In this document: piece after piece, positions 34,437-45,915 of the stretch | How the letters are laid out: every line of letters starts with the position of its first letter | Position numbering within the stretch: the first letter of the stretch is position 1 | Source: Sambucus nigra | Taxonomy: Eukaryota; Streptophyta; Magnoliopsida; Dipsacales; Adoxaceae | NCBI GenBank assembly: GCA_949130495.1 | Contig: OX422222.1 | Span: 273,100,109-273,164,108 of the forward strand | Reading direction: 5' to 3' | DNA length: 64,000 bases | Program-made: the position numbers and the translations under genes | The notes under the pieces: generated by a model | What the model saw: only the letters and a program-made list of their open reading frames with translations | Told to the model about the DNA's origin: nothing | Database searches by the model: none

Positions 34437-36234
34437 TGGCTATTCCGAGACAAAACCTAAAATAAAAATCCTATGGGCCGTTAAGCTCTTCTAAAAAGAC
34501 ACAAACCCTCCCAAAATAAAAAATGAAAGACGCTTGACTAGACACGTGGAATGAAAAGATGAAAACCTTCACACTTAAACACACCATCAAACGCATAGGG
34601 AATATAACAATATAAAGTGAATAAATAAATTCTCCCCTTTATATAAATAAATAAATTCTCCCCCGTTATCAAACATAATCTACCTAAGAAAGAAGTCTCC
34701 CCCTAAGATAGATTTTCCCAAATTAAAATGTTTGGATACCATTTCTCCCCCTTTTTGTTCCGAAATAGACAAAGATTAAAATGCATATATCAACTTATTT
34801 CTCCCCAATTAAAATCAAATACTCCCCCTAAATGAAACAATGGATATGAATAATGGAAAAACAAGTATATCATGCAATGGTCAATAAAGTGACAAGAATA
34901 ATAAACACGTGGCATGAGAAGCAACTAACCCAACACAAGATTCATAAATACCAACTATGATGCGATAAAAAAACGATATCAAATAGAATAAACTAATATA
35001 CGCATGAGATACCAATCACAAAAAGATTAATATATGTTTCAACATGAAGTATACATGTATTAGATAGCAAGGCTCAAACTCAAAAACAAATTAAATACCT
35101 TTTATATATGCACAAAAGATACCGATAACGCAGATGTACATAGGTATAAACACCACACATGACACAAAATACATTAAGCTTCCACACTCATATGGAAATT
35201 TTTTGTCTAAATAACATGTGGTAAACGAAGTGAGGGAGTGTGAACTAGATACTAAAATAATTAAGACCTAATAACTTAAACATGTTCACGGAGTTCTTAT
35301 TTGATTGCAAAACTTTATCAAACTTAAATATAGCCTCTTGTGACACAATAAAGCTAACTCAAGGAACAAACAAGAACAATGCATACAAGACTAGAATTTG
35401 ATGATTCTACAAACCAATAGATTCATGACAAAAATAACATAACTAGAATACATTGTCATTGTGCAAACCCGTTGATATATCCATCCAAACTACCTCAAAT
35501 ATAATAATTATTTTCTTTTCTTTTGAATGTTCATATCAAACTCAACTACTTTAGCCTTGGCTAATTTTAACAATGCCACATTTTTGGGCCATATTTCAAT
35601 GGTGGATATTCACAAAGTAATTTTGCCTTACGCAGCCCGATACCATTTATAAACAACTACATCGAATAAATATTTTCCTATTTTTTTAAATCCGGGCAGC
35701 GGTTCTTACATGCATAAATCCTCCATAGTCATAGAAACATGTAGATGACTAAATTAATAGGAGAACATATCACTTAGATCAAATATACATGTGAAGTTAA
35801 AGATCAAATGATCTCATACATGTGTGAATCGAGGCATATAAAAGAGAATCTATTAAGCAAGTCAAAGTCAAACTACTCCATGCAAGCATGATAAAGAACA
35901 CTTTAAGTATTGAAAATCTTAATAAAAGGTTCTAGCCACATGGAAGTGGGGATGATATTGTATTCAAACACAAGTATATGCCACATAAAATGTGTAAAAC
36001 TTAAATACATAAGAATAGAATTTTTTTTTGAGTTTTTCAAATTTTTAAACAAACACAAAGACAACCCAAAAGATAAACAAAAGTTTTTTTTGTATTTTTT
36101 TCAACTATGACACAATAAAAAAAATTAAATACAAAATATACACAAGTCATAATTCTAGTAACACATATATGATGAATCAAAGACTAGGAAATGACAAACA
36201 AATATACAACTAGCAAGAATGTATTATGAGGCAC
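34437..36234 (-). other. Non-coding region of B
   Basis: AT-rich, no coding sense on either strand. Homologous to the tail of A in part (35560-35700). Lies where pol would be expected. Confidence 0.65.
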
Positions 36235-38194
36235 AAAAGCTAGTGTATGTAGATAAAACCAACACAATCAACCTTTAGATTTAGTAAGAAAGGAATCATG
36301 TGAAAGTAAATGAGAATCATAAACTCTGTCACGTAAAGTCTCCAAATCGAATCTCTTAACCCATATAAGTGAAACACGATGCTCTCGATATTTGGTGACC
36401 TTGGCGAGTCTACCCTTTGACTTTCTAAGACCATTTTTAAGATCAAATCAAAACTTCCTAAGGTTACCCTTCCGACCACAATGTGTGCAAGTGAAAACAC
36501 GGCGAGAAGCATTATCTATGGATTGACGTTTTATAGTTTTCCTAAACAATTCTCACTATGGTTTTGGCTTTATTAGCGAAAGTATCTTGAGCATCTAAGC
36601 CAATACCACACTTGTCGTATTTGATTTAGATGGCCCATAAGATTTTATCTAATTTCTCCGACCTACACTCCAAATTACTTTTAACCCGACTTCAGTTTTT
36701 TAATATATTCAAGTTTCACTATACGAGACTCAAGTAAACTCCTACTCTCTTCAAACTCGAGAAGCTCTTTCTTCATAGCCTTCATTAAACCTTCATGGCT
36801 ATATCTTTCACCTTATACGTACTCTAGCTTCTCATAAAGAGTTCCCTCTCGTGCCTTAAGGTCTTCAACTAAAAGACTCTCATCATTAGCCACAGCACGT
36901 TCTCTCATTTTAGCTTCTAACTTCAAGTTAGCCCTTTTTAATTTCAATGATTTCTCATAAAACTCACGGAAGGCCACTTAAAGTTCACTCTTCTCTTCCT
37001 CCTCTTCATCCTCACTCTCTCCTCAACTCTCTTTACCATCAAACTCTTGGTATTCACAAACCATGGCCTCGGAAGTGTCATGTAAAGGAATATCTTCATG
37101 AGAAGATTCATTGTCAATGTTCACATGACTTGCCAAGAACGCACTGAAGTTGCGCTCAATAGGGGAATTTGGTCCCTCTTCCGGATCACTGTTACTAAGG
37201 GTGGCATTATATGAAATCGATTACTTGTCTTCCTTCCTTATTTTAGTGGGACATTCGAATGCCCTACGACCATAACCCTCACAACCATAAAAACTATTTG
37301 ACTCGTCCCTATTAAGATCCTCATTACTATTTTAAGATCCTCATATGATTTTTAGGGAATCTCTAGGCTTTACTATGCTTAGACTTCTCAAACTTCTTAT
37401 AACAATTTTTAAGTTTCTCTTTATTAGTCTTGACAAATTTTCTAAACTTCCTCAAATATAAAGCCATATCTTCCGAGTTAATCTCAAATTCATCATCTGA
37501 AACCAATGTTTTCTCCTTCTGGGATTTCAAAGTTATTCCCTTGTCTTTCTTCTTCTCATCCTCGGAGGGAAACCTGTCAAGTTCAGAGATTTGAAATTCA
37601 GCTACGAGTTATTCAAGTTTTGTAGAGTCTAAAGTGCCTAAATAATTTAAAACGATCACCTTTGGAAAATATCAATCGGGTAATGACCTTAAAATGTTCT
37701 TTTGACACGGTTATCGAGTATCTTTTCTCCCAAATTAAAGCATGAATTCACAGTATCTGACAATCTCATATAGAATTCATCAAATATATCACTTTTTAAC
37801 ATCTTAATGGTTTCAAATTAAGTGGTGAGGTTTTGAAGTTTCGAATCTTTAACGACACTTATTACCTTATGGGTGAGTTGGAGTATATCACATGCCTCCT
37901 TAGACATCTCACACGTCATAATCCGGCGGAAGTCATCCGGTGTGACCGCACTAAAAAGGCATTTAAACCACGGTAATTAAAATTAGTTAACTTAAGCTCA
38001 GTCTCACTCTATCATTCTATGGGTTTAGGTACACAAACCTCTCCTTCTAAGCATGTTATTTGGGCCCGTCCTTTAACTACCAGTAGTCAAACCCGCTCAT
38101 CTAAGGACTTAAGTTCCGACCTCATATGTGCTTTCCAATATGCGTAATTGAAACCATCAAAAATAGGAAATTTTGCTAAAGGTAAATTTTCCAT
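36235..38194 (-). pseudogene. B gag and linker with two zinc knuckles
   Basis: Minus strand, ATG at 38194. MENLPLAKFPIFDGFNYAYW opens the copia gag, with KAHMRSELKSLDERV next. Then, with frame changes, FDEFYMRLSDTVNSCFNLGE, the acidic tail DDEFEINSEDMALYLRKF, and a first knuckle CEGYGRRAFECPT (near 37280). A Glu/Lys/Leu coiled coil covers 37000-36650 (SHEGLMKAMKKELLEFEE). A second knuckle CTHCGRKGNLRKF near 36490-36450 has lost its His and last Cys. Ends at 36240; no protease follows. Confidence 0.85.
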
Positions 38195-38244
38195 TTTTAA
38201 ATCACAATTAAACAAAGGATCTTAGCACAATAATTTAGCGTCCC

Positions 38245-38256
38245 GCTTTGATACCA
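38245..38256 (-). promoter_or_regulatory. Primer-binding site of B
   Basis: Minus strand TGGTATCAAAGC, one base from the Met-tRNA PBS TGGTATCAGAGC, three bases (AAT) after the LTR end. A perfect TGGTATCAGAGC lies about 45 bases further inside the LTR (near 38287-38298). Confidence 0.88.
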
Positions 38257-38259
38257 ATT

Positions 38260-39827
38260 TGATAGGCCAAAAATTATAAGATATGCTCTGATACCAATTT
38301 GAAATACCAATTTTTAAATTGGAAAGTCCTCAAATTTTAATTTCTTCAAAATTAAAATGAAATGAAACTAAACAAAATAAATATTTGAATTGTTCTTTTA
38401 ACGACAATTAAACAAATTTAATTCAATTCAAGTTAAAATTATGCCATACAAACCTAAGCATGCATTTTGCCAAATAGATTAAACCATCTTGAATTAAATT
38501 AAATTAAACCTACGCAAACTTAATCTATCACCAAAATTACACCATTGTTGTGATTAAACCAATTTTATCTTTTTACACCTACACATGCATCTATGTGATT
38601 TTTGTAAGATAAAAATAAAAACAATCATACAATGCTGCGATGTACGAGGAAAACCCACAACGGAAAAAGCCTCATACGGCCCAACTAACAAATCCACTAG
38701 GTATGGTTTTATATAAATAAGGCAAAAGACTTACTTCCTCGACTCGAATCTCTTTCAAGCATTGGTGTTTCTTCTTGATTCTATCTACGCCTAGTTGATA
38801 ACTTCGGAATCCACCGCAGACTCTGAATCCACTGATGGGTCAACTACCATCAAACATATAAAATCCTCTCCTCTATATGAACACCATGAATCATAACAAA
38901 CACGGACTCCTCCATTGGAAACCTTCTCTTTTGGGATGAGAATAAAACTCGATGCCAACTTGATGATCTCAAAACATAATATATTAAGAAACTTTGATCA
39001 TAATAAACTATGGGTGGAAAATTTGTGTTTTTATGAGAATTAAACCATAGAAATAAAGAACACAAAATAGTACTTTTTGGTGAAAATATTTTGCTCTCTC
39101 AAGCACTTGAAAAGTATGAAAAAGTCTATCTAAAAACGTTGTTCCCGCACATATTAAATCGGGTAAAGAGTTAGTGGGGACATGGGCGGTTAAAATTTAA
39201 AAATGACAAAACTATGCAAAAAACCTCCAGATAGTTCAAACGAATTTTGAATGTCTCTCGAACGACTTGGTTCGAACGAGATTTTAGAGTACAAATAGGC
39301 AAAAATCTCGTTAGATAAAACTCGTTCGAACGATGATGTTCGAATGACAATCAGAAAATAGATACGAAGTTCGTTTGATATCTCGTTCGAGGTTCACTCA
39401 AACGAATTGGGCATATCATTCGATCGAGATCCTAGTTTTGTTCAAACGACTTTTCTGAAAATCTAAAAATTCTTTTTAAGCCCAAAAACTTTTATGTATA
39501 GTTTAAAAATAACTTTCTAAGAAAAATAAGAAGTCGTTATGACAAAAGTTTTATTAAAAGACACCCATAAAAAATAACCAAGTCTCTATATATATTAAAT
39601 TCATTTATACCTTTAGAGACCTTAAAATTCAAATGTTTATGACATATAAACTTAGCACGAAAACCGGCACTGATGATATCTTCACGATAGGCTTCGTCAC
39701 TACGTCTTCAACTTGAACGTCATAGGAATGAAAGGATATAATAAACTACTATCCTATGAATCAATTAGTTTTTTTTTTAAATTAATCCAACACTGCAAAT
39801 AAACGCAATTATAAATTTGCCCTTACA
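38260..39827 (-). repeat. 5' LTR of B
   Basis: Collinear with 32840-34424. Palindrome cluster at about 39225-39450 with TCGTTCGAACGA, TCTCGAACGAC and TTCGAACGAGA. The short open frame at 38850-39065 is not a gene. Confidence 0.92.
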
Positions 39828-39832
39828 TCTTT

Positions 39833-40509
39833 CTTTCTAAATGGGCTTTTAAAGCAATCCATTTTTCCTTCAGCTTTTGAATTTTGGGGAAGATATCAAT
39901 TTTGAAAGTTTGAAGGTCTCCTACGAGTTATTTTAACCTAAGCATATCTAACATTCCTAACAAATTAAGGATTGTGACTTTAGGGATAAAAGGATATGGT
40001 AGGGATCTCAAAAGCTTTTTCACTACTCTCGTCTCAGGAACTTTTTCACCCAAATTAAAGCATAATTGACTATATCACACAAATGTGCATAACACTCATC
40101 AAAAGTCTTAGTCTCTAGCATAGTAATGGTCTTAAACTGTGTGGTGATATTATGTATCGTAGAAGCTTTCACGGCATTGGTACCCTCATAAGTGAGTTGG
40201 AGGGTATCGGACTTCCTTAGATGTGGTACACGTCATAATTCGATAAAATTCGTTGAGAGTGACAGCACCAAAAATTGCACTTAAGCCACGGGAGTTAAAA
40301 CTAGTCCATTTAAAATTAACAATTGTCCAAGCAGCGACAGGTTTAAGACTTACCATATCATCATTAGTCACAATGGGTGGTATCCACCCCCTTAGGCAAA
40401 AAAGTAAGACTTTCTCGTCAATCGACTTTGGTGTTGATCTCATTCGATCTTTCTAGTATGCATAATTTAACCCATCAAAAATAGGTAGACTATTATAAAA
40501 ATTATCCAT
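39833..40509 (-). pseudogene. A gag, 5' part
   Basis: Minus strand, ATG at 40509 (ATGGATAAT). LPIFDGLNYAY*KDRMRSTP shows the copia gag start with Trp TGG decayed to TAG. 40443-40186 is open: SIDEKVLLFCLRGWIPPIV, SLKPVAAWT, EFYRIMTCTTSKE. Interrupted at 39832 by B and continued at 32834. Confidence 0.87.
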
Positions 40510-40551
40510 ATAATCCCAAAGTTAAGATCATAAAATAAATTAGTGTAACCT

Positions 40552-40563
40552 GCTCTAATATCA
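40552..40563 (-). promoter_or_regulatory. Primer-binding site of A (degenerate)
   Basis: Minus strand TGATATTAGAGC, two substitutions from TGGTATCAGAGC, three bases (AAT) after the 5' LTR end. Fixes the orientation of A. Confidence 0.85.
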
Positions 40564-40566
40564 ATT

Positions 40567-41680
40567 TGAGAAAGCACGAGTTATATGGATTTACTTGTAT
40601 CTTAGGTTACTCACACAAAGATTCACTTTTTACCAAATTTTGTCTTGATTTAATTTAAAGTGAACATGCAAGATTGTGTAAATGCAAATTCAAACTAAAT
40701 CTCCAAACTACACGGGAAGAAGAAGAAATACAGAAAAAAAATCCCTTTCAGGCAAAATATTTAATTCAACACTGTTAAAGATAAGATAAACACGTAATGA
40801 CTTATAAACTACTTAGACATCCACTAAGTATAATGCATAAGAGTCTTCAAATATTCAACAGAAAATGATACAGCCTAACACAACCCACAAGAGGAAAATC
40901 TTCCCTCGGTATCCATCGATCAACCTTTGGAATATCCAATTCCTTTCTTCTTCAGTCATAAAGCCTCGACTCCACAAATCAGCCGTAGAGAATTTCTCTA
41001 AAAGGGTTTAGAACTTTTGATTTTATTCTTCATGGTTTGGAAAAACGATCCTAAATTATCCAAGGGGTTTGGGTGTAAAAATTATAGAGTTTGATCACAA
41101 AAAGAACTCTAAAAAGGCTTAGAAATAAATGCAACCCCTTTTCTCTTTTTATAGGAAAAGTTGTTACAAGGAGATAGTGATAAAACATTGCATCAGATTT
41201 TTTTTAAGAAAATAAAAACGCGCATAGTCGTTCGAACAAACTACCACCTTGTTCAAACGATGTTCCCTATATCGTTCGAACACTTTCCAATGATACTTTG
41301 AACGGAATTCTAGATCTGACCAAAAAGGTGACATTATAGATCTCATTTTAACATAGAAACCTCGTTCTAAATGACCCTTAGTAACTCGTTAAAACGACTT
41401 GCCATTTCGTTTTAATGAGTTATCAAGTTTTGCAAAAAATCCTTAAAAAACATTTTGTAAAAAAAGTCTATTTAAAAATGACCCACATAATATTTTAAGC
41501 ATTACCAAACCACTTCATAACTCTTCTTGGAGAAAGTTATGACGAACAATCTTCAATCTTGAAAATGTCACCAACGAATCTTCTCTTCGAAGATTTGGGA
41601 ACGATCATGAAGGTACAGTGGGGTGTAACGGGATAAGGCAAATAAAAATTAAATGAGAAATTATAAAATTTTCTCTTACA
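40567..41680 (-). repeat. 5' LTR of A
   Basis: Minus strand TGTAAGAG ... GCTTTCTCA. TATA box CCTATAAAAAGAG near 41157-41146. Palindrome cluster about 41225-41415 (TCGTTCGAACAA, TCGTTCGAACAC, TTGTTCAAACGA, TCGTTAAAACGAC). Confidence 0.92.
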
Positions 41681-41689
41681 AAATGCATT

Positions 41690-42445
41690 AAAGAGAGACA
41701 AATATAGATTTTTTTCTTATAAAATGCATTAAAGAGAGGCATTTGTCTTTGTCTACTTAAAAAAAGAGGTTTATTGTAATTATATATGATGTGTTGATGA
41801 CATGGACAAGATAAAGATTCAATTGAGAAAAGAGTCTGAGATAAAAGACTTTGATAAATCCAAGAAGATCCTAGGCATGGATTCTAGTAGAGAAAGAAAG
41901 AAGGGAGTTTGTGCCTCACTTAGAGGCAATGCCAGTGAAAGTTGTGGCATGATTCAGGATCCAATATTCCAATCCTGTGAAAACTCCATTTGTTGCACAC
42001 TCAAGACTTAAACGATGAAGTGGAGTTCATGGCACAGATTACATACACTAGTGCACTAGGTATCTTGATGTGTGCTATGGTTTGTACTTAAGCGAATATC
42101 GTTCATGCATTATAAAATCTAGGAAAAGAGAATCATAATGTAGTGAACTGGATTTTGTTAAACTACGGGAACTTTGGATGTGGGACTTGAGTACTAAAGG
42201 TTTGAGAAGTCACATATGTATGGGCATGTCGATCTGAACTATGCATGTGAATTGGAGAATTGTCGATCTACTAAGAGTTTTGTTCTTACATTGGCATGTG
42301 GTCCAATTGAAAATCATTGTTGCTTCATAGTATTTCATCGTATTGTAGTGATTTGGAGAATGCACAAGATTGTGCGGAGGTACATTGTTAACCAAGTTCA
42401 TCATAGGAGGACCAAACATATTGACGTTTGATTTTATTTCATACT
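41690..42445 (+). pseudogene. Element E, piece b: copia RT end and RNase H
   Basis: Begins just right of A. FVFVYLKKR then CVDDM near 41790 (the YVDD box, Tyr to Cys). Open frame 41802-42011 has KDFDKSKKILGMDSSRERK, typical RT after the box. Frames change through 42020-42180 (SAVGSLMYAMVCTRP is recognisable in pieces). RNase H at 42216-42430: YGHVDLNYACELENCRSTKS and HRRTKHIDV. Homology ends near 42445. Same copia type as 23395-24885 and the RNase H tail at 47080. Confidence 0.8.
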
Positions 42446-43636
42446 ATAGGTGGTTGATGGTTGTGAAATGGTTCAAAATCTTTGTCGCAGGTCTACGACT
42501 AGAACACCGAATTTTCAACTCAATCGCACTATCGGATGTTACGCTATTTAGAGAGACCAAAAAAAAGTCAAAAAATATAGAAAAATTCAAAATAAGAAGA
42601 TTAATAATGTCGATCGATTACATAAGTTCAAACCATCATATGACATGCATAGCATTATCTAAATGATTATATGTGTTAGATTTCTTAAGCTTCAAAATTC
42701 CATCATAAATCAATAATAAGTTATTAAAAATTACAAAAAAACATCATTAAAATTTGTTATTTAATATGCATAGCATTATCTAAGTGATTAAAAATATTCA
42801 TAATACTTTAAGAAATATAACCAATTTTTAAGAAATCGTAATTTATTAAAAAATGATCAAAAAATTAATTAAAAAAATAATACTAATTTATTTTATATGT
42901 TCAACAAATTCTGAGTAAATCATCTTTTGTTGATATAAAAAACATACAACATAGGTTGACACAAATTTAAAAATAGTTGATATATAATATTAATTTTCCA
43001 TGTAATATTACAAATTTTTAAGAAGTACTAATTTCTTAAAGTCATTGATTGTCCAGATGAAAATAAGGTGTAAAGTTTTTTATAGCCAACTTGAGGAAAA
43101 CAGTCGTTCTTTAGGTTTGGCCATGTATTTATTTATTAATTAATAAATAACTCATAATTTCAAAAAAAATCAAGACATTTTTTATTCATATTAAAAGACT
43201 AAATACATATTTGTTAATAAATCATGTATATTTTTTAAACTTATAAATACATGTTTAAAGAAAATTAACAAATTAATTTCATATTATTAATAATAAATAG
43301 TGTCCATTATTAAGCTTACTAATACACTATTTTAAAACATATTAACAATTACATATTTATTTATAGATAATGTACATTTTTAAAAAGCCTTTTTTTCTTT
43401 GATGGTGTACATTTTTAAAACCTATTAATATATTATTTCAAAACAGATTAGATGTAACATTTTTAGGCCAAAATGCAAAAAAAAAAGGATGAAAGAACCA
43501 TATAAAAAAGAAAACCTACTTATTAAAGAAAGAGGGCGAGTTGGGTTGGGATAACAACAAACTTGGAACCCTTGGCCCCTCCTTGTTTTTTTATCTCCGC
43601 CCCTCTTTCCTAGTAAAACCAAGTTGCAGATCCTCC
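42446..43636. other. AT-rich stretch without recognisable features
   Basis: No coding sense, no LTR ends or inverted repeats that I can define. Contains a short palindrome TTTATTTATTAATTAATAAATAA near 43127. It separates pieces b and c of E, together with the Harbinger-like element that follows. Confidence 0.5.
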
Positions 43637-44189
43637 TTAGGGTCCGTTTGGCTCGTGGTGAAATATTTTTTACCGTGTTAAAAGTAAAAGGTGAATTATT
43701 AGCTTGGTGATTTTATTTTCACCATCTCCGTTTGGATGGTCGAGCTTTCACTAGGTGAAAATTTTGAGTTTTTCACCATTTGTTGTTTGGATGGTCAAGA
43801 TGAATATGGTGAAAAAATAAAATGACAATATTACCCCCCTCCCCCCATACTTCAAATGCACACAAAATAGTTATATTTAACTATTTGATTTTTATCACAA
43901 GTGTCAATGACCATTAAAAAATATTCATTTACCTCAAACTCAAATTTTAACATAATCCCCCCCCCCTCCCATATAACCAAGTATAAAAAGTTTAAAAAAA
44001 TAGTACCAATTAAAAAAAATAGTCCTAATTAAAAAAGAAAACAGTCTCAATTTAAAAAAAAACTTTCCAATAATGAAAAAAAAAACGGCCAATTGTAAAA
44101 CACAATCTCAATTACAAAAAAAGAGTCTAAACTATAAAAACAGTAGCCACAATTAAAAAAAATAGTTCTCAGCAATGAAAAAATAGTCC

Positions 44190-45212
44190 TGTGGTGACAA
44201 TTATTATTCAACACAAAGAGTTAGAGAAGCACAATCACCAAGCAGAATGAGGAATACAAAATGCCAATCACACAATAAGAGATGTACATGGTTCAGCAAG
44301 AATGCCTACGTCCATGGTGGTGCAGTCAGTATTATTTCTATATACTCCGGAGAGCAATTACAGAGAATACAGTGTGTGTCCTATGCCCCGGACCTAGGGT
44401 TTATTATATACATGTCCATTTTCAGGGAGTGGGGGTGTTGGACTCCCCCAAGTTTTTCATCTTCTCCTAGAACACCTCGTAACGAGAATATAGGAGAAGA
44501 CTAAGTCATAACCGAATTAATGTTAAGATATGAAGGGTTTGGACTTTGGGCCACTCCAATTGGGCTACTCGTCCAGGCCCGTCATTCTAATTTCGGGTAC
44601 CCACAATTGCCCCTAAGTTTGTTGGGCCATAATTTGGGCTCAATAAATTTAAATGATTTGTCATAATGGCTCATTGTCCATCGTGCAACTCTTCCCAAAG
44701 TTTGAGGACTGATTTAGGCGCCACTTGCTTCGTGTTATGTGCACTATGATTAGTAACACTCAAAAGTTATCCCAAGCAATCGTTTCACACTCGCCGTTTT
44801 AAGCTTCTCAGTACTATTCCATTATCTTCGAGTTCTAGTGATTCACGTTCTCTTCTCCCGGTCTTCATTCTTTTTGCTTTCGATCTTCCTCGTCATTTGG
44901 GCTTATGATTCATCATCGTTCAAGTCAAACCTCCATTTTGTAAGTCTTCTGTACTTTCTCTTTGTGTTTTTTCTTTGAATTTGTAGTTTTAGGGTTTCCA
45001 AATGGCAAAGATTGGTAATAGATCGGTGTCTCAGTTTAGGAAGTTTTACAATATCCCGGAGTGGGTAGAGATTGAGTGCGCCACCGTGGACGTAGGCATT
45101 TTTGCTGAACCACGTACATCTCTTGTTGTGTGATTGGCATTTTGTATTCCTCATTTTTCTTGGTGATTGTGCTTCTCTTAACTCTTTGTGTTGAATAATA
45201 ATTGTCACCACA
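44190..45212. mobile_element. Retro-derived insertion with inverted U5 ends
   Basis: Starts TGTGGTGACAATTATTATTC and ends with its inverse, AATTGTCACCACA, so TG...CA ends, with 5-bp flanks AGTCC at 44185-44189 and 45213-45217. The inverted arms are some 140-150 bp (44190-44328, 45064-45212) and each reads outwards like an LTR R/U5 end (CCGTGGACGTAGGC, GCTGAACCACGTACATC). Between them lie an LTR-like U3 in minus orientation (ATATAATAAACCCTAGG) and, on +, a leader-like stretch with a short ORF. AGTCC is also part of the local repeat, so the target duplication is not decisive. Confidence 0.65.
45002..45133 (+). CDS. Short ORF fused to the right inverted arm (possible captured exon)
   Basis: 43 codons, ATG at 45002: MAKIGNRSVSQFRKFYNIPE, then WVEIECA, after which the frame runs into the U5-like arm (TVDVGIFAEPRTSLVV) and stops at 45131. 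Upstream 44815-45000 is pyrimidine-rich like a plant 5' UTR, with GTAAGTCTTC at 44940 that could be a splice donor. This looks like the first exon of some gene cut by the arm. I do not recognise the protein; FYNIPEWVEI is loosely like the start of plant transposon-associated proteins. Confidence 0.35.
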   Translation: MAKIGNRSVSQFRKFYNIPEWVEIECATVDVGIFAEPRTSLVV

Positions 45213-45730
45213 AGTCCCAATTAAAAAAACATTCCCCATTAAAAAAAAAAGTCCCAACTATGAAAAAAAAGTGTCCCAATTAAAAGAATTTAAAAAAAAA
45301 CAGGTCCCAACTATGAAACCGTCCTAATTAGTAAAAAAATTCCGAACACATTACCTCGCACCAAACAAATATTCATTTATTTTTAACTTTTTATATGAAT
45401 AGTTATTCTCACACCCTCCATGTCTTTCCCCCCACAACCTTTGGATAATAAATGACAAATGTGCCCTTAGATTTATAAGATCCAAATGTCCAATTTTTTC
45501 ACCTCGAACTAAAATAAATACATTTGATATAAAACAAAAAATTATATTTTCAATAAAAAAAAACTGTGTATAAAACGTAAAATCTTATATATTTCTTTTA
45601 TTAAAAAACTATATATAAAACGTAAAATTTGTTTTTCTGAAGAACCTGTTTTCTTAAAAAAAATATTTTTTTTGTTTACAAATTTTATTGTTGGTTAAAA
45701 ACTATTTTTTTTACTATTTTAAAAACAATC

Positions 45731-45915
45731 TTTTTACTATTTTAAAAAAATATGGTCCGCGGCAACGGTATGTATAGGCTGTCCGACCATCTATACATAC
45801 CGCTGGCGTACAGCATTTTTTCTAATATGTTGGTCCATGCCAACGGTATGTATAGGTGGTCGGACTGTCTATACATACCGCTGATGCGGACCCTTTTTTA
45901 GATAGTAAAAATATT
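45731..45915. repeat. Nested palindrome with four CGGTATGTATAG units
   Basis: CGGTATGTATAG at 45766-45777 and 45844-45855, its complement CTATACATACCG at 45791-45802 and 45869-45880. Two hairpins in a row that are also complementary to each other; outer ends GGTCCGC (45754-45760) and GCGGACC (45886-45892), and even the AT-rich flanks (TTTTTACTATTTTAA / TAGATAGTAAAAATA) pair. GC-richer than its surroundings. Could be a MITE or a hairpin RNA source. Confidence 0.85.

Larger units (their letters stand above)
32840..39827 (-). mobile_element. Element B: gag-only Ty1/copia element nested in gag of A, 7.0 kb
   Basis: LTRs 32840-34424 (3', 1585 bp) and 38260-39827 (5', 1568 bp), perfect target duplication TCTTT at 32835-32839 and 39828-39832. 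Minus-strand order: PBS, gag with two zinc knuckles, 1.8 kb of non-coding sequence, PPT. No protease, integrase, RT or RNaseH. By hand I count about 24 substitutions in the first 290 aligned LTR bases. PPT, LTR start and 3' tail match A, so B looks like a pol-less relative. Confidence 0.93.
26336..41680 (-). mobile_element. Element A: full-length Ty1/copia element on minus strand, holding element B
   Basis: LTRs 26336-27426 (3') and 40567-41680 (5'), perfect 5-bp target duplication AAATG at 26331-26335 and 41681-41685. On minus the order is PBS, gag, linker, PR, INT, RT, RNaseH, non-coding tail, PPT. Element B (32840-39827) is inserted in gag; without it A is about 8.3 kb. The long tail after RNaseH and the gag type suggest a SIRE/Maximus-like lineage, which I hold loosely. 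All domains are broken. Confidence 0.93.
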
